The notes beneath the pieces are model-generated. The model did no database searches. It was not told the origin of the DNA and worked only from the letters and a program-made list of their open reading frames with translations. From Bin87 sp963663945 (GTDB taxonomy: Bacteria; Chloroflexota; Dehalococcoidia; Lucifugimonadales; UBA3495): a DNA stretch of 64,000 bases. How positions within the stretch are numbered: position 1 is the stretch's first letter; every line of letters starts with the position of its first letter. The stretch lies in NCBI GenBank assembly GCA_963663945.1, contig OY760687.1, positions 558,001 through 622,000 of the forward strand, given 5' to 3'. Made by a program: the position numbers and the translations under genes. Of the stretch, positions 1 through 8,227 are shown piece by piece.

Positions 1-43
1 GCCGTTGACCGTTTAGAGCGGAGAGAAAGGCGTGAGGCGGCGG

Positions 44-274
44 ATGAAGACACTGAGCCCGACGATGAACATATCGGGCGGGGCCGCCATCGTTTCCGGT
101 GGCGCCGCCCTGCCGTGGCTCGGCCACCTGCTCTACCGGCAGACACGGCACGCCGAAGGACGCGCGGTGGCAGCAGAGGCGACCGTCGAGCAGTTGCGCG
201 CTGACATGGCCGATCTCCGAGCCGAAACCGCGTCCCTGCGCAACGAGCGCCGGCGCAACCGGCGAAAGCGCTAG
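44..274 (+). CDS. Small membrane-anchored coiled-coil protein, unknown function
   Basis: About 76 residues. A short hydrophobic stretch near the N-terminus (GGAAIVSGGAALPWLGHLL) is followed by a charged, heptad-like helix rich in Glu, Ala, Arg and Leu and a very basic C-terminus (RRRNRRKR). This suggests one membrane segment plus a short coiled coil. I chose the ATG at 44 because GAGG lies 6 bases upstream; an in-frame GTG at 32 is the alternative. It sits 9 bases upstream of the thermonuclease-like gene, so the two are probably co-transcribed. No family recognised and no function assigned. Confidence 0.55.
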   Translation: MKTLSPTMNISGGAAIVSGGAALPWLGHLLYRQTRHAEGRAVAAEATVEQLRADMADLRAETASLRNERRRNRRKR

Positions 275-283
275 CGGACGACG

Positions 284-829
284 ATGGCCCGCAGGGTGCG
301 GATACTGCGGGTCATCGACGGCGACTCGCTGGAGGTCAAATACGGGGGGCTGTTCAGCTTTCTGGGGAAGCCATTCCCGGTGCGGCTCTACGGCATTGAC
401 GCTCCGGAGCTCGCCCAGCCCTACGGCCAGGAGTCGCGCAAGCAGCTGGAGACGCTGGTGCGTCGGGGCGGGATCCGCATGGACGCGATGGCGACGGATC
501 GGTACGGGCGCACCGTGGGTCTGCTCTACCGCCGTCGGCGGGCCCAGTCGGTCAACGTGGAGATGGTGCGCTCCGGCATGGCGTGGTGGTACCGGCGCTA
601 CGGAGGGCGTGACCTGGGGTTCCCGGAAGCGGAGGCGGAGGCCAAACGCCGTCGGCGCGGAGTCTGGCGGCACGGCGACCGTATCCGCCGTCCCTGGGAC
701 TACCGGGCAGACCTGCGGAGGACGCGCCAACGCCGGGGGCGCATCGGCCGCATTCTCACCTGGGTGCTGATTGGCGCGTTTGCCATCGCGCTGGCCGGGG
801 TGGCCCTGGCGATATTGACCCTGTTGTAG
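284..829 (+). CDS. Thermonuclease (SNase)-like protein with C-terminal membrane anchor
   Basis: 181 residues. The N-terminal two thirds match the staphylococcal nuclease fold: VIDGDSLEV, then VRLYGIDAPE, then DRYGR. These place the catalytic-type Arg34, Asp39, Glu42 and Arg76 in the usual order, with Asp12 in the first strand. SNases are calcium-dependent phosphodiesterases acting on DNA and RNA. After a basic linker the last 25 or so residues are hydrophobic (WVLIGAFAIALAGVALAILTLL), so the enzyme is probably tethered to the membrane by its C-terminus, which is unusual because most bacterial SNases carry an N-terminal signal. Likely in an operon with the small protein just upstream. Convergent with the transporter gene that ends 9 bases away. 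Confidence 0.85.
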   Translation: MARRVRILRVIDGDSLEVKYGGLFSFLGKPFPVRLYGIDAPELAQPYGQESRKQLETLVRRGGIRMDAMATDRYGRTVGLLYRRRRAQSVNVEMVRSGMAWWYRRYGGRDLGFPEAEAEAKRRRRGVWRHGDRIRRPWDYRADLRRTRQRRGRIGRILTWVLIGAFAIALAGVALAILTLL

Positions 830-838
830 CCGCGCCGG

Positions 839-2236
839 CTACGGAACCAGCGGGTGGCCCACCAGACCCCAGTAGGGCACCACCCCCAATAGCAGAATGG
901 CCGTCGCGATCACGGTCATGGTGACCGCGAACCGGAAGATTTCGGGATTGGAGATGTTGGCCCGCTGGAAGATGAACACGCTGGCGGTCCCGCCCGCGCT
1001 GTAGTAGACCACCGAGTCGCCCACCACCACGGCCGCCATGCCGCATACCAGCGGATCCAGACCCAGCGATTCCGCCGCCGCCATGGTCACCGGTATCACC
1101 AGCGCCAGGTATCCGGCGATGTTGGGCAGGATGAACCGCAGCGCCGCGAAGCACACGCACAGCATCAGCAGCACCAGCATGGGTGACGATGCCACCTGCG
1201 TCACGGCGCCAACCAGGGTTTCGGAGAACCAGGCCGCAGCGCCGGTGGTCACCAGGGTGTGAGACAGCGACAGCGACGTGGCGATGATGAAGAAGTTCGA
1301 CCAGCCCAGGTTGCGCTCGAATTCGCTCCAGGTGAGGATGCCAATACGTGGCATCATGATCAGGCACAGGGCAACCATCGCGGGCACTGCCGGGTGCAAT
1401 CCGTGGGCGAAGTCGGTGAACCACAGCAGGGCGGTCAGCACAACGATGGCGCCGGCCCGCATCTCCACCGGGCTGATCCGGCCCAGCGACATGGGAGCGG
1501 CGCCGGCGTCGTCTCCCAGCCGGAATCCGGACCGGTAGAACACAAACAGGACGGTCCCGCCGACGATCAGGTTGGCATAGAACGGCACGCTCATCAGCAG
1601 GAACCACTGGGTCCACGAAAAATCTCCCAGCAGGCCGGAAGCCACCACGGGAGTGATTCCGCCGGCCAGCAGCGCGGTGGAACCCAGGCGGTTGAGGCTG
1701 CCCATGGCCATCATCGTCGCCTTGTAAAGGGGGTGCTCCTTGGGGATTTCCCAGTGCTCCAGCACCTGCTCGTACACATGGACCATGATGGCGCCCCGCG
1801 TGCTCGCCGACGGCAGGGCGAAGGTCAGGGCGGCGAATGAGAACAGCATCTGCACGTAGAGCATGCGAGGGCTTCCAGCCGCGCCACGCATCAGGTAGGT
1901 GGCCATGCGCTCGGCCAGCCCCGAGTGATGCACCGCCATGCCCAGGGCAAGGATGCCGATGAGGAAGTAGGCGACGGGCTGCGAGAAACCGTAAAGGGCG
2001 GGTCCGATGTCGGGCACGGCTCCCACCAGCACCAAGAGCAGGACCCCGCCCACGCCGGCCACCGGGACTGATATCGCCTCAGTGGCCCACAGGATCACCG
2101 CGAGGAGCATGACCGCCAGGGCGCGCTGACCCTGCTCAGTGAGGCCCTCCGGGGTGGGCATGAGCAGGACCACCGCAAACACTGCGACGGCCAGAAATAG
2201 CTTGGCCGCCGTCCTACCCCGCAGCGCGGGAGCCAT
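839..2236 (-). CDS. DASS/SLC13-type anion (dicarboxylate) transporter
   Basis: About 465 residues with roughly a dozen hydrophobic segments. The features fit the divalent anion:sodium symporter family: an N-terminal region with WATEAISVPVAGVGG, a conserved SASTRGAIMVHVYEQ segment, and a second half with TSLSLSHTLVTTGAAAW and a terminal NISNPEIFRFAVTM helix. Family members import succinate, citrate, tartrate or sulfate with sodium; the substrate cannot be read from the sequence. ATG at 2236 chosen; an in-frame TTG at 2254 would add six residues. It lies 62 bases downstream of rel on the same strand and may be read through from it, though a functional link is not evident. Confidence 0.85.
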   Translation of the reverse strand: MAPALRGRTAAKLFLAVAVFAVVLLMPTPEGLTEQGQRALAVMLLAVILWATEAISVPVAGVGGVLLLVLVGAVPDIGPALYGFSQPVAYFLIGILALGMAVHHSGLAERMATYLMRGAAGSPRMLYVQMLFSFAALTFALPSASTRGAIMVHVYEQVLEHWEIPKEHPLYKATMMAMGSLNRLGSTALLAGGITPVVASGLLGDFSWTQWFLLMSVPFYANLIVGGTVLFVFYRSGFRLGDDAGAAPMSLGRISPVEMRAGAIVVLTALLWFTDFAHGLHPAVPAMVALCLIMMPRIGILTWSEFERNLGWSNFFIIATSLSLSHTLVTTGAAAWFSETLVGAVTQVASSPMLVLLMLCVCFAALRFILPNIAGYLALVIPVTMAAAESLGLDPLVCGMAAVVVGDSVVYYSAGGTASVFIFQRANISNPEIFRFAVTMTVIATAILLLGVVPYWGLVGHPLVP

Positions 2237-2298
2237 GGTGGAAAGACTGAACAACAGGCTCGCCGCCGGGCGAACGCGTCAAGCCCGGACCGGGGCGA

Positions 2299-4524
2299 TC
2301 AGCGCTCGGTCTGCCTCAGGGGGCTGCTGGTGACGCGACTTACCGATGTGACACCACGGATCCCTTCAATGCGGGAGAACACGCGGTTCAACTCTTCGAG
2401 GTCCTTGACATGGATGGTGAATTCCATGCTGACCGTGGCGTCGTCGTTTTCCCGGGTAACAGCCCAGGCGATGTTGATCTTGTCGTCCGAGACCTTGGTG
2501 GTGACGTCCCGCAGCAGGCCCACGCGGTCCATGGCCTCGATGCGGATGCGTACCGGATACAGTTCCTGCTTCTGCCCCCATGAAACCGGCACCAGCCGCT
2601 CCTGCTCGTCCTCGTTGAGCACGTTGATGCAGCCCACCTTGTGCACGCTGACACCACGGGAGCGCGTCACGAACCCGATGATCGGGTCGCCCTGGATGGG
2701 GTTGCAGCAGCGGGCGATGCTGGTCAACAGGTCGCCAACGCCGAGGACGGAGATACCAGACGACGGGCTCGACAGGGACGTGGAGCCGCGCAGCTTGGGC
2801 ATCCATGCGGATTCAACCATTTCATCGTTGCGGAACTGGGTCAGCCGCGCGGACAGAGCGGAGTCGCTCAACTCGCCGGAACCCAGCGCGGCCAGGAGGT
2901 CCTCCATGCTGTCGTAGCGACACGCTTCGATCACCTCTCGGTCGGACATCTTGATGCCCATGCGACGCAACTCGCGGCGCAGGAGCTCGCGTCCCCGGGT
3001 GATGTTGGCGCTGCGGGCCTGCCGGTTGAACCAGGAGCGGATCTTTTGCCGCGCGCTATTGGTCGCCACGTATCCCCGCGCGGGGTTGAGCCAGTCGGGC
3101 GATGGCCCCCGGCCGGTCTTTCCGGCCACCACTTCAACGGTGTCACCGTTGTGCAGTGGGGTGTCCAGCGACATCAGTTTGCCGTTCACCTTGGCGCCGG
3201 AGATGCGGTTGCCCAGATCGGTGTGGATCTTGTAGGCAAAGTCGATGGGCGTGGAGCCGGCGGCCATCTCTACGATGTCGCCCTTGGGCGTGTAGACGAA
3301 CACCTGGTCATGGAACAGGTCTTCCCGCACCCGTTCCAGGAACTCGTCGGTGTCCGGCGTCTCGCGCTGCCACTCCAGCAGTTGGCGCAAGCCGGTCATT
3401 CGCTCCTCGAACGAGGCATTCCCATTGGGTGAGCCGCGCTGCTCCTTGTAGCGCCAATGGGCGGCCACGCCGTACTCCGCCACCTGGTGCATCTCGCGGG
3501 TCTTGATCTGCACTTCCAGCGGGTGCCCGCCGTCACACAGCACCGTGGTGTGCAACGCCTGGTACATGTTCTTCTTCGGCGTGGCGATGTAGTCGTCGAA
3601 TTGGCCGGGGATCGGGCTCCACATGCGGTGGGTGATACCCAGGGCGGTGTAACAGTCGGCGATCTCGTCGACGATCACGCGGAGGGCGTACAGGTCGTAG
3701 ATGTCGCTGAGTTCCTTGCCGTCGGCGGCATACTTTTCGATCTTGTTGTGTATCGAGTAGATGCCTTTGGGTCGGCCACTCACATCCGCGCGCAGACGGT
3801 TGTCCGCCAACTCGGTCTTGAGCCGGTCGGCCACGTCCGCCACGTAGGCTTCACGCTGGGACCGGCGTGCCGCCAGCATCCGGGAGATCTCCCGGTAGCG
3901 GGTTTCGTTCAGGTGCCGGAAAGCCAGATCGTCAAGCTGCCACTTCAGTTCCCAGATGCCGAGGCGATGGGCCAGGGGGGAGTACACGTCCAGGGTCTCC
4001 TGGGCGATGCGCCGCCGCTTGTCCTCGGAAAGCGCGTCCAGCGTGCGCATGTTGTGCAGCCGGTCCGCGAGCTTGATGAGCACCACGCGGATGTCCTCGG
4101 CCATGGCCACCAGCATCTTGCGCAGGCTTTCGGCGTAAAGGTTTTCCGCGGGCGCGGCGCCGTTGGCCTCGGAGTTCGGGGGCCGATAGTCGACACGGGC
4201 CAGCTTGGTAACGCCGTCAACCAGGCGGGAAACGCTGGGTCCAAAGCGCTCCGCCAACTCGTCCACGCCGATCCCGCAGTCCTCCAACACGTCGTGGAGC
4301 AGGGCGGCCATGATGGTGTCAGGGTCGAGGTAAAGATCGGCCAGAATGGTGGCCGCAGCCAGGGGGTGAACGATATACGGGTCGCCGGACCGCCGCATCT
4401 GCCCGTCGTGGCACTTTTCCGCGAAGTCGTAGGCCGACCTGATGCGTTCCAGTTGGTTCGCATCGTCCACGTATTCGGAAACGCGAGCGATCAGATCGGT
4501 GGACTCGCTGGTGACCGCGACCAT
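2299..4524 (-). CDS. rel: Bifunctional (p)ppGpp synthetase/hydrolase (Rel/SpoT family)
   Basis: 741 residues. It makes and degrades the alarmone (p)ppGpp in the stringent response. Domains in order: an HD hydrolase (VHPLAAATILADL at about 52-64, LLHDVLEDCGI with the HD pair at 77-78), a nucleotidyltransferase synthetase domain (RPKGIYSIHNKIEK, ATPKKNMYQALHTTV, PLEVQIKTREMH), a TGS domain (VFVYTPKGDIVEMAAGSTPIDFAYKIH), a helical region with a conserved Cys pair (ARCCNPIQGD) and a C-terminal ACT domain. The start is fixed by AGGAGG six bases upstream of the ATG; the frame is open further upstream but without a better site. It lies 198 bases downstream of prs on the same strand; PRPP and ppGpp metabolism are linked through purine nucleotides. 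Confidence 0.95.
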   Translation of the reverse strand: MVAVTSESTDLIARVSEYVDDANQLERIRSAYDFAEKCHDGQMRRSGDPYIVHPLAAATILADLYLDPDTIMAALLHDVLEDCGIGVDELAERFGPSVSRLVDGVTKLARVDYRPPNSEANGAAPAENLYAESLRKMLVAMAEDIRVVLIKLADRLHNMRTLDALSEDKRRRIAQETLDVYSPLAHRLGIWELKWQLDDLAFRHLNETRYREISRMLAARRSQREAYVADVADRLKTELADNRLRADVSGRPKGIYSIHNKIEKYAADGKELSDIYDLYALRVIVDEIADCYTALGITHRMWSPIPGQFDDYIATPKKNMYQALHTTVLCDGGHPLEVQIKTREMHQVAEYGVAAHWRYKEQRGSPNGNASFEERMTGLRQLLEWQRETPDTDEFLERVREDLFHDQVFVYTPKGDIVEMAAGSTPIDFAYKIHTDLGNRISGAKVNGKLMSLDTPLHNGDTVEVVAGKTGRGPSPDWLNPARGYVATNSARQKIRSWFNRQARSANITRGRELLRRELRRMGIKMSDREVIEACRYDSMEDLLAALGSGELSDSALSARLTQFRNDEMVESAWMPKLRGSTSLSSPSSGISVLGVGDLLTSIARCCNPIQGDPIIGFVTRSRGVSVHKVGCINVLNEDEQERLVPVSWGQKQELYPVRIRIEAMDRVGLLRDVTTKVSDDKINIAWAVTRENDDATVSMEFTIHVKDLEELNRVFSRIEGIRGVTSVSRVTSSPLRQTER

Positions 4525-4722
4525 AGGCGCCCTCCTGACTGTCCCGGGGTGCGAGCGCGGAAACTCCCACGCGATGGGTGACGTCGCGCTGCAACCTGTC
4601 CGAAGATGATAACCATCCGCCCCGGGTATGTCCAGAGCGGCGTGCGCCAACGCCAGGAAATCTCGGCCGCCGTCAGGTTTGAGGCTCCCGCTCCGGGAAG
4701 CGCCGGCGATCCTCCAGGTGGC

Positions 4723-5670
4723 TTACTGGAACAGTTCGCCCACCGACCGGCCTTCGTGGATGCGCTTCATCGCCTCACCGATCAGCGGCGCAACCGACAG
4801 CACCGTAAGGTTGCCCACCTTCTGGTCCGAGGTGAGCGGCACGGAGTCGGTTACAACCACCTCCTTGAAGGCGCTCTCTTTGAGAAGTTTGGGGGCGACG
4901 GGAGAGAAGACCGGATGGGTGGCGCAGCAGAATACCTCGGTGACCCCGGCGTCCAGCAGCGCCTTGGCGGCGTTGACAATGGTGCCGCCGGTGAGGATCT
5001 CGTCGTCGAAGGTGAGGGCCCGCTTGCCCCGTACGTCGCCGATGACGTTGAGGGTCTCGGAGCGGTCGTCGTTCGCGGTGCGTCGTTTCTCGATCACCGC
5101 CACGGGCACGCCCAGTCTTGAAGCCATGTCCCGGGCCCGCTTGCTGATGCCGAAATCGACGGCCACCAGCACAAGGTCCTCCAGCCCCTTCTCGGCGAAG
5201 TAGTTGGACAGGATGGGCTCTGCGGTCAGCTCATCCACCGGAATGTTGAAGAACCCCTGGATCTGGCCGGCGTGGAGGTCCAGCGTGAGCACTCGGTCGG
5301 CCCCGGCGGTGGTGATGAGATCGGCGACCAAGCGGGCGGTAATCGGAACGCGGGGCTGGTCCTTCTTGTCGGTTCGCCCGTAGCCGTAGTACGACACCAC
5401 GGCGGTGATGCGTCCCGCCGATGCCCGCTTGCAGGCATCGATCATGATCAGGAGTTCCATCAGGTTGTCGTTGGTGGGCGCCACCGTGGGCTGGATGATG
5501 AATACGTCCCGCTCCCGGATGTTTTCTCCAATGCGGACGAAGGTGTTGTCGTTGGCGAACTTGAAGGTCTCGCTCTCGCCCAGAGGTATTCCCAAGTAAT
5601 CGCAGACATCCCGCGCCAGCTGAGGATGCGCGTTACCAGTGAATATCTTGAGTTCTTCGAGCGTGGACAT
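4723..5670 (-). CDS. prs: Ribose-phosphate pyrophosphokinase (PRPP synthetase)
   Basis: 315 residues, the usual length. Makes PRPP from ribose 5-phosphate and ATP for nucleotide, His, Trp and NAD synthesis. Seen: FANDNTFVRIGENIRERDVF, a flexible loop SYYGYGRTDKKDQPRVPITA, the histidine-containing LDLHAGQIQGFF segment, and the PRPP-binding loop FDDEILTGGT. In well-known enzymes the loop reads DDMIDTAGT and the ribose phosphate region has PDVGG; here it is VDFGISKRARD and DDEILTGG, so this is a divergent branch rather than the classical form. SD AAGGTG lies just before the ATG. Divergent from lepB across a 283-base spacer. In this window PRPP feeds no complete pathway, but pyrR and pyrimidine genes lie at 43-52 kb. 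Confidence 0.92.
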   Translation of the reverse strand: MSTLEELKIFTGNAHPQLARDVCDYLGIPLGESETFKFANDNTFVRIGENIRERDVFIIQPTVAPTNDNLMELLIMIDACKRASAGRITAVVSYYGYGRTDKKDQPRVPITARLVADLITTAGADRVLTLDLHAGQIQGFFNIPVDELTAEPILSNYFAEKGLEDLVLVAVDFGISKRARDMASRLGVPVAVIEKRRTANDDRSETLNVIGDVRGKRALTFDDEILTGGTIVNAAKALLDAGVTEVFCCATHPVFSPVAPKLLKESAFKEVVVTDSVPLTSDQKVGNLTVLSVAPLIGEAMKRIHEGRSVGELFQ

Positions 5671-5915
5671 GGCAGCACCTTACATAAAATGGCGGTGGGG
5701 GCATGGCAGCCGGCACGGAATCCGGCCAATGCAGCGGGACAATCGGGTGGTAATGGTAATTGGGCGAACCGATTCCCGTCAACGGCTGGGACGGGAGGCG
5801 GCGTCCGGAACACGCCAGCATGGCCTCGGCCCGAAGGCGATTCTCCGTTGCCGGGAGGTCGGCAACCGCGATCCGCCGTCCCGGGTACGCCCACGCGTCC
5901 CCGGCGCGCGCCCTT

Positions 5916-5924
5916 TGATAGAAT
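5916..5924 (+). promoter_or_regulatory. Extended -10 promoter for lepB
   Basis: TGATAGAAT fits an extended -10 (TGn followed by TAGAAT) about 30 bases before the lepB start. No good -35 is visible, as expected for an extended -10. The lepB ATG lacks a convincing Shine-Dalgarno, so the leader is very short. The rest of the 283-base prs/lepB spacer holds no gene that I can support. Confidence 0.45.
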
Positions 5925-5953
5925 AAACCCGGAACCCGGGGCACAATCACCAG

Positions 5954-6535
5954 ATGAACCAGAGCAATTGGCTGCGCGAACTTCTTGAGGCTGCCCTCAT
6001 CGGCATTGTCGTATTCGTCGCCATCCAGGTCGCGGTCGCCAACTTCCGGGTTGAGGGCTCCAGCATGCGCCCCACACTGCTGCCCGGTCACTACCTGATG
6101 GTGAACAAGCTGGTGTACTACCAGCTGGACACGGAGCGACTGGGCAAAATAATCCCCGTCTGGCAGCCGGAAGAGCCGCGTTTGGTTCACACGGTCAGAC
6201 CCCCGCAACGGGGCGATGTGGTGGTATTCGACTATCCGCTGGAACCGGAACGCCAATTCGTCAAACGAATCATCGGTGAACCGGGAGACCTGATAGCCAT
6301 CGACGACGGGCAGGTTGCGATCAACGGCGAAACGCTGGACGAACCGTACCTGGATGTCCTCGGCGGCACCAGGATGCACGACATCCAACTCGCCGCCGAC
6401 GAGTATTTCGTGCTTGGAGACAATCGCAACGGGAGCCGGGACTCCCGTCACTGGGGTCCGCTACCGGCGGACCACATCATCGGCAAGGTCTGGGCGATCT
6501 ACTGGCCACGCTCCGCGTGGGGCTTCCCCGATTAG
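5954..6535 (+). CDS. lepB: Signal peptidase I
   Basis: 193 residues, S26 family. Cleaves signal peptides on the outer face of the membrane. One N-terminal transmembrane helix (about 11-29, AALIGIVVFVAIQVAVA) is followed at once by the serine box EGSSMRPTL (catalytic Ser37), then FVKRIIG with the general-base Lys104, then the conserved GDNRNGSRDSRHWG box near the C-terminus. All catalytic boxes are intact. Monocistronic by appearance, divergent from prs and convergent with the Rieske gene. A second, less typical S26 protein lies at 24403-24960; this one is the more orthodox housekeeping enzyme. Confidence 0.95.
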   Translation: MNQSNWLRELLEAALIGIVVFVAIQVAVANFRVEGSSMRPTLLPGHYLMVNKLVYYQLDTERLGKIIPVWQPEEPRLVHTVRPPQRGDVVVFDYPLEPERQFVKRIIGEPGDLIAIDDGQVAINGETLDEPYLDVLGGTRMHDIQLAADEYFVLGDNRNGSRDSRHWGPLPADHIIGKVWAIYWPRSAWGFPD

Positions 6536-6613
6536 GCCCGGCCAGGATGCCATGTTTGCGGCCGGCGCCCAGGCGCCGGCCGATCAGCGTGTCGGGTCTG
6601 GAACCGCTGCTCG

Positions 6614-6940
6614 TTATTCGGCTTCGATAACGGGCCCGACGAGGACGTCGTCGCCGTCGATGCGAACGGCGAATTTGCGCAGCGCCTCGGTGGCCGGAGG
6701 AGTCACCGGGCTGCCGGACGCAACGTCGAACACGGCGCCATGCAACGGACAAACCACCTCACCCTCCTCCAGGTCCCCCTCGGACAGGTTGGCGTAGGCG
6801 TGGGTGCAGATATCGTCGCAGGCGTGCAGGTCGCCGTCCAGGTTAACCAGCAGGATCTCTTCCGACCCCACCCTGACTGACATCATGTCGCCTGGCGGTA
6901 TGTCGCTGAGAGACGCAATCTTGACAAATTCGTCGGCCAT
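6614..6940 (-). CDS. Rieske-type [2Fe-2S] ferredoxin
   Basis: 108 residues. A single Rieske domain with both cluster-binding boxes: CTH (Cys45, His47) and CPLHG (Cys64, His67). The spacing and the short length match the small ferredoxins of dioxygenase and nitrite-reductase small-subunit type (BphF/NirD-like), which pass electrons to oxygenases or reductases. No oxygenase partner is adjacent, so the redox partner is unknown. Last gene of a five-gene minus-strand series (DUF1501, retropepsin-like, NYN, M20, Rieske), but a 165-base gap with its own TATAAT box precedes it, so it may be expressed separately. Confidence 0.92.
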   Translation of the reverse strand: MADEFVKIASLSDIPPGDMMSVRVGSEEILLVNLDGDLHACDDICTHAYANLSEGDLEEGEVVCPLHGAVFDVASGSPVTPPATEALRKFAVRIDGDDVLVGPVIEAE

Positions 6941-7029
6941 TGGGCTGCTCCTTGGAATGTTCCTTCAGATGAACGCGGCTCGGGTCGGCGACGGCAGCGG
7001 CTGTCCTCGCCAATCTCCGGTGGCCGAAT

Positions 7030-7035
7030 ATTATA
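7030..7035 (-). promoter_or_regulatory. Consensus -10 box upstream of the Rieske gene
   Basis: Read on the minus strand this is TATAAT within CATATAATATT, an AT-rich island in a GC-rich spacer, about 90 bases before the Rieske start. No convincing -35 at the normal distance. Confidence 0.4.
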
Positions 7036-7105
7036 TGACAAACGCGCCGCCGGCGACGGGAGAAACAACCCCAGCCACCGGCGGGTTGGCGCGAGCAACG
7101 GGCGA

Positions 7106-8209
7106 TCAGGCAGGGGCGATGAATTTCTGGCACACTACGGCAGCGTCGTACATCTCGTTGATGCTGGCGGTCTCCCGGGTGGTGTGGAAGTCCCGGACGC
7201 CGATCCCCACCGGCAACGCGACAATGCCGTGCTCGAAGAAGACATTGGCGTCGGACCCGCCGCCAGTGGTTTCCAGCGCGGGGGTTAGTCCGGCGGCGGT
7301 GACCGCGCGGGCGATGTCCGCTAGGGCAGGGTCGCTCTCGGTTACACGGTACGCCTGGTACTGGTTCCGGATTTCGAGGTCGATCTGGGCGCGCGGGTAC
7401 ATGGCGGCCGCCAGGTCGAAGGCGCGGCGGAACTCGGTAGTGTAGTTCTCCAGCTTGGCCTGGTCCCGGGAGCGCAGTTCGCCGTCCATATAGGCCTGCT
7501 CGGGGATGATGTTGCGCTTCAGGCCGCCCTCCAGCACGCCGATGTTGCTGGTGGTCTCGTGGTCGATGCGGCCCAGCGGCAGGCGGGTCAGGATGTTTGC
7601 GGCGACCAGCAACGCGGACACGCCGTTTTCCGGCTTCAAACCGGCGTGGGCGGCAACGCCGGTGATGTGGCACTGCACCACGTTTTGCGCCGGCGCGCCG
7701 ACGCAGATGCGGCTCACCGGACCTTCGCCGTCAAACACCATGCCGTTGGTGGCCGTGACCAGCGAGAAGTCCAGGTTTCGGGCGCCGTTCAATCCGCCTT
7801 CTTCGGCGCGGGAGAACACCACCTGCACCGTACGCCCCAGACCGCCATCCTCCATGGCTGCGGTGAGACCCTCGAGCACGATCGCGAGGCCGGCCTTGCA
7901 GTCGCCGCCCAGAATGGTGGTGCCGTCGGAGCGGAGGGTGTCACCGTCAGCATCGAGGGTGGGCTGGATGCCACGACCGGGTTCCACGGTGTCCATGTGG
8001 GCGGACAGCATGACCGGCGTCTCGCCGGACCTGCCGTTGTTGCCGGGCAGGGTGGCCACCAGGTTGCCGTAGGCGTCGTGCTGTATCGACGCGCCGAGGT
8101 TACTGAGCCGGGCGGTGAGGTGGGCGTCGATGGCGTCCTCCTCGCCGGTGGGGCTGTCGATCCGGATCAGTTCGGTTACGGTTCGGACGAGGCGTTCGCG
8201 GTCGGGCAT
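7106..8209 (-). CDS. M20-family metallopeptidase (PepT/ArgE-like)
   Basis: 367 residues. Two-zinc aminopeptidase/deacylase fold. Zinc-ligand motifs: SAHMDTV (His71, Asp73), LGGDCKAG (Asp103), the catalytic RAEEGG (Glu136/137), FDGEG, and a late FHTTRE histidine. The central lid domain carries GVAAHAGLKPENGVSA, the dimerisation signature of the family. Closest in layout to peptidase T and related tripeptidases, but M20 enzymes include many deacylases, so the substrate is open. It begins 18 bases after the NYN-domain gene and is probably in one transcript with it. Confidence 0.9.
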   Translation of the reverse strand: MPDRERLVRTVTELIRIDSPTGEEDAIDAHLTARLSNLGASIQHDAYGNLVATLPGNNGRSGETPVMLSAHMDTVEPGRGIQPTLDADGDTLRSDGTTILGGDCKAGLAIVLEGLTAAMEDGGLGRTVQVVFSRAEEGGLNGARNLDFSLVTATNGMVFDGEGPVSRICVGAPAQNVVQCHITGVAAHAGLKPENGVSALLVAANILTRLPLGRIDHETTSNIGVLEGGLKRNIIPEQAYMDGELRSRDQAKLENYTTEFRRAFDLAAAMYPRAQIDLEIRNQYQAYRVTESDPALADIARAVTAAGLTPALETTGGGSDANVFFEHGIVALPVGIGVRDFHTTRETASINEMYDAAVVCQKFIAPA

Positions 8210-8227
8210 GGTTTCAGGCTCCAGCGG

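Noticed and set aside
756..1616. Long open frame on the minus strand overlapping the DASS transporter
   Set aside because: It is a shifted-frame shadow rich in Arg, Gly and Pro; the transporter frame has clear family motifs and helices.
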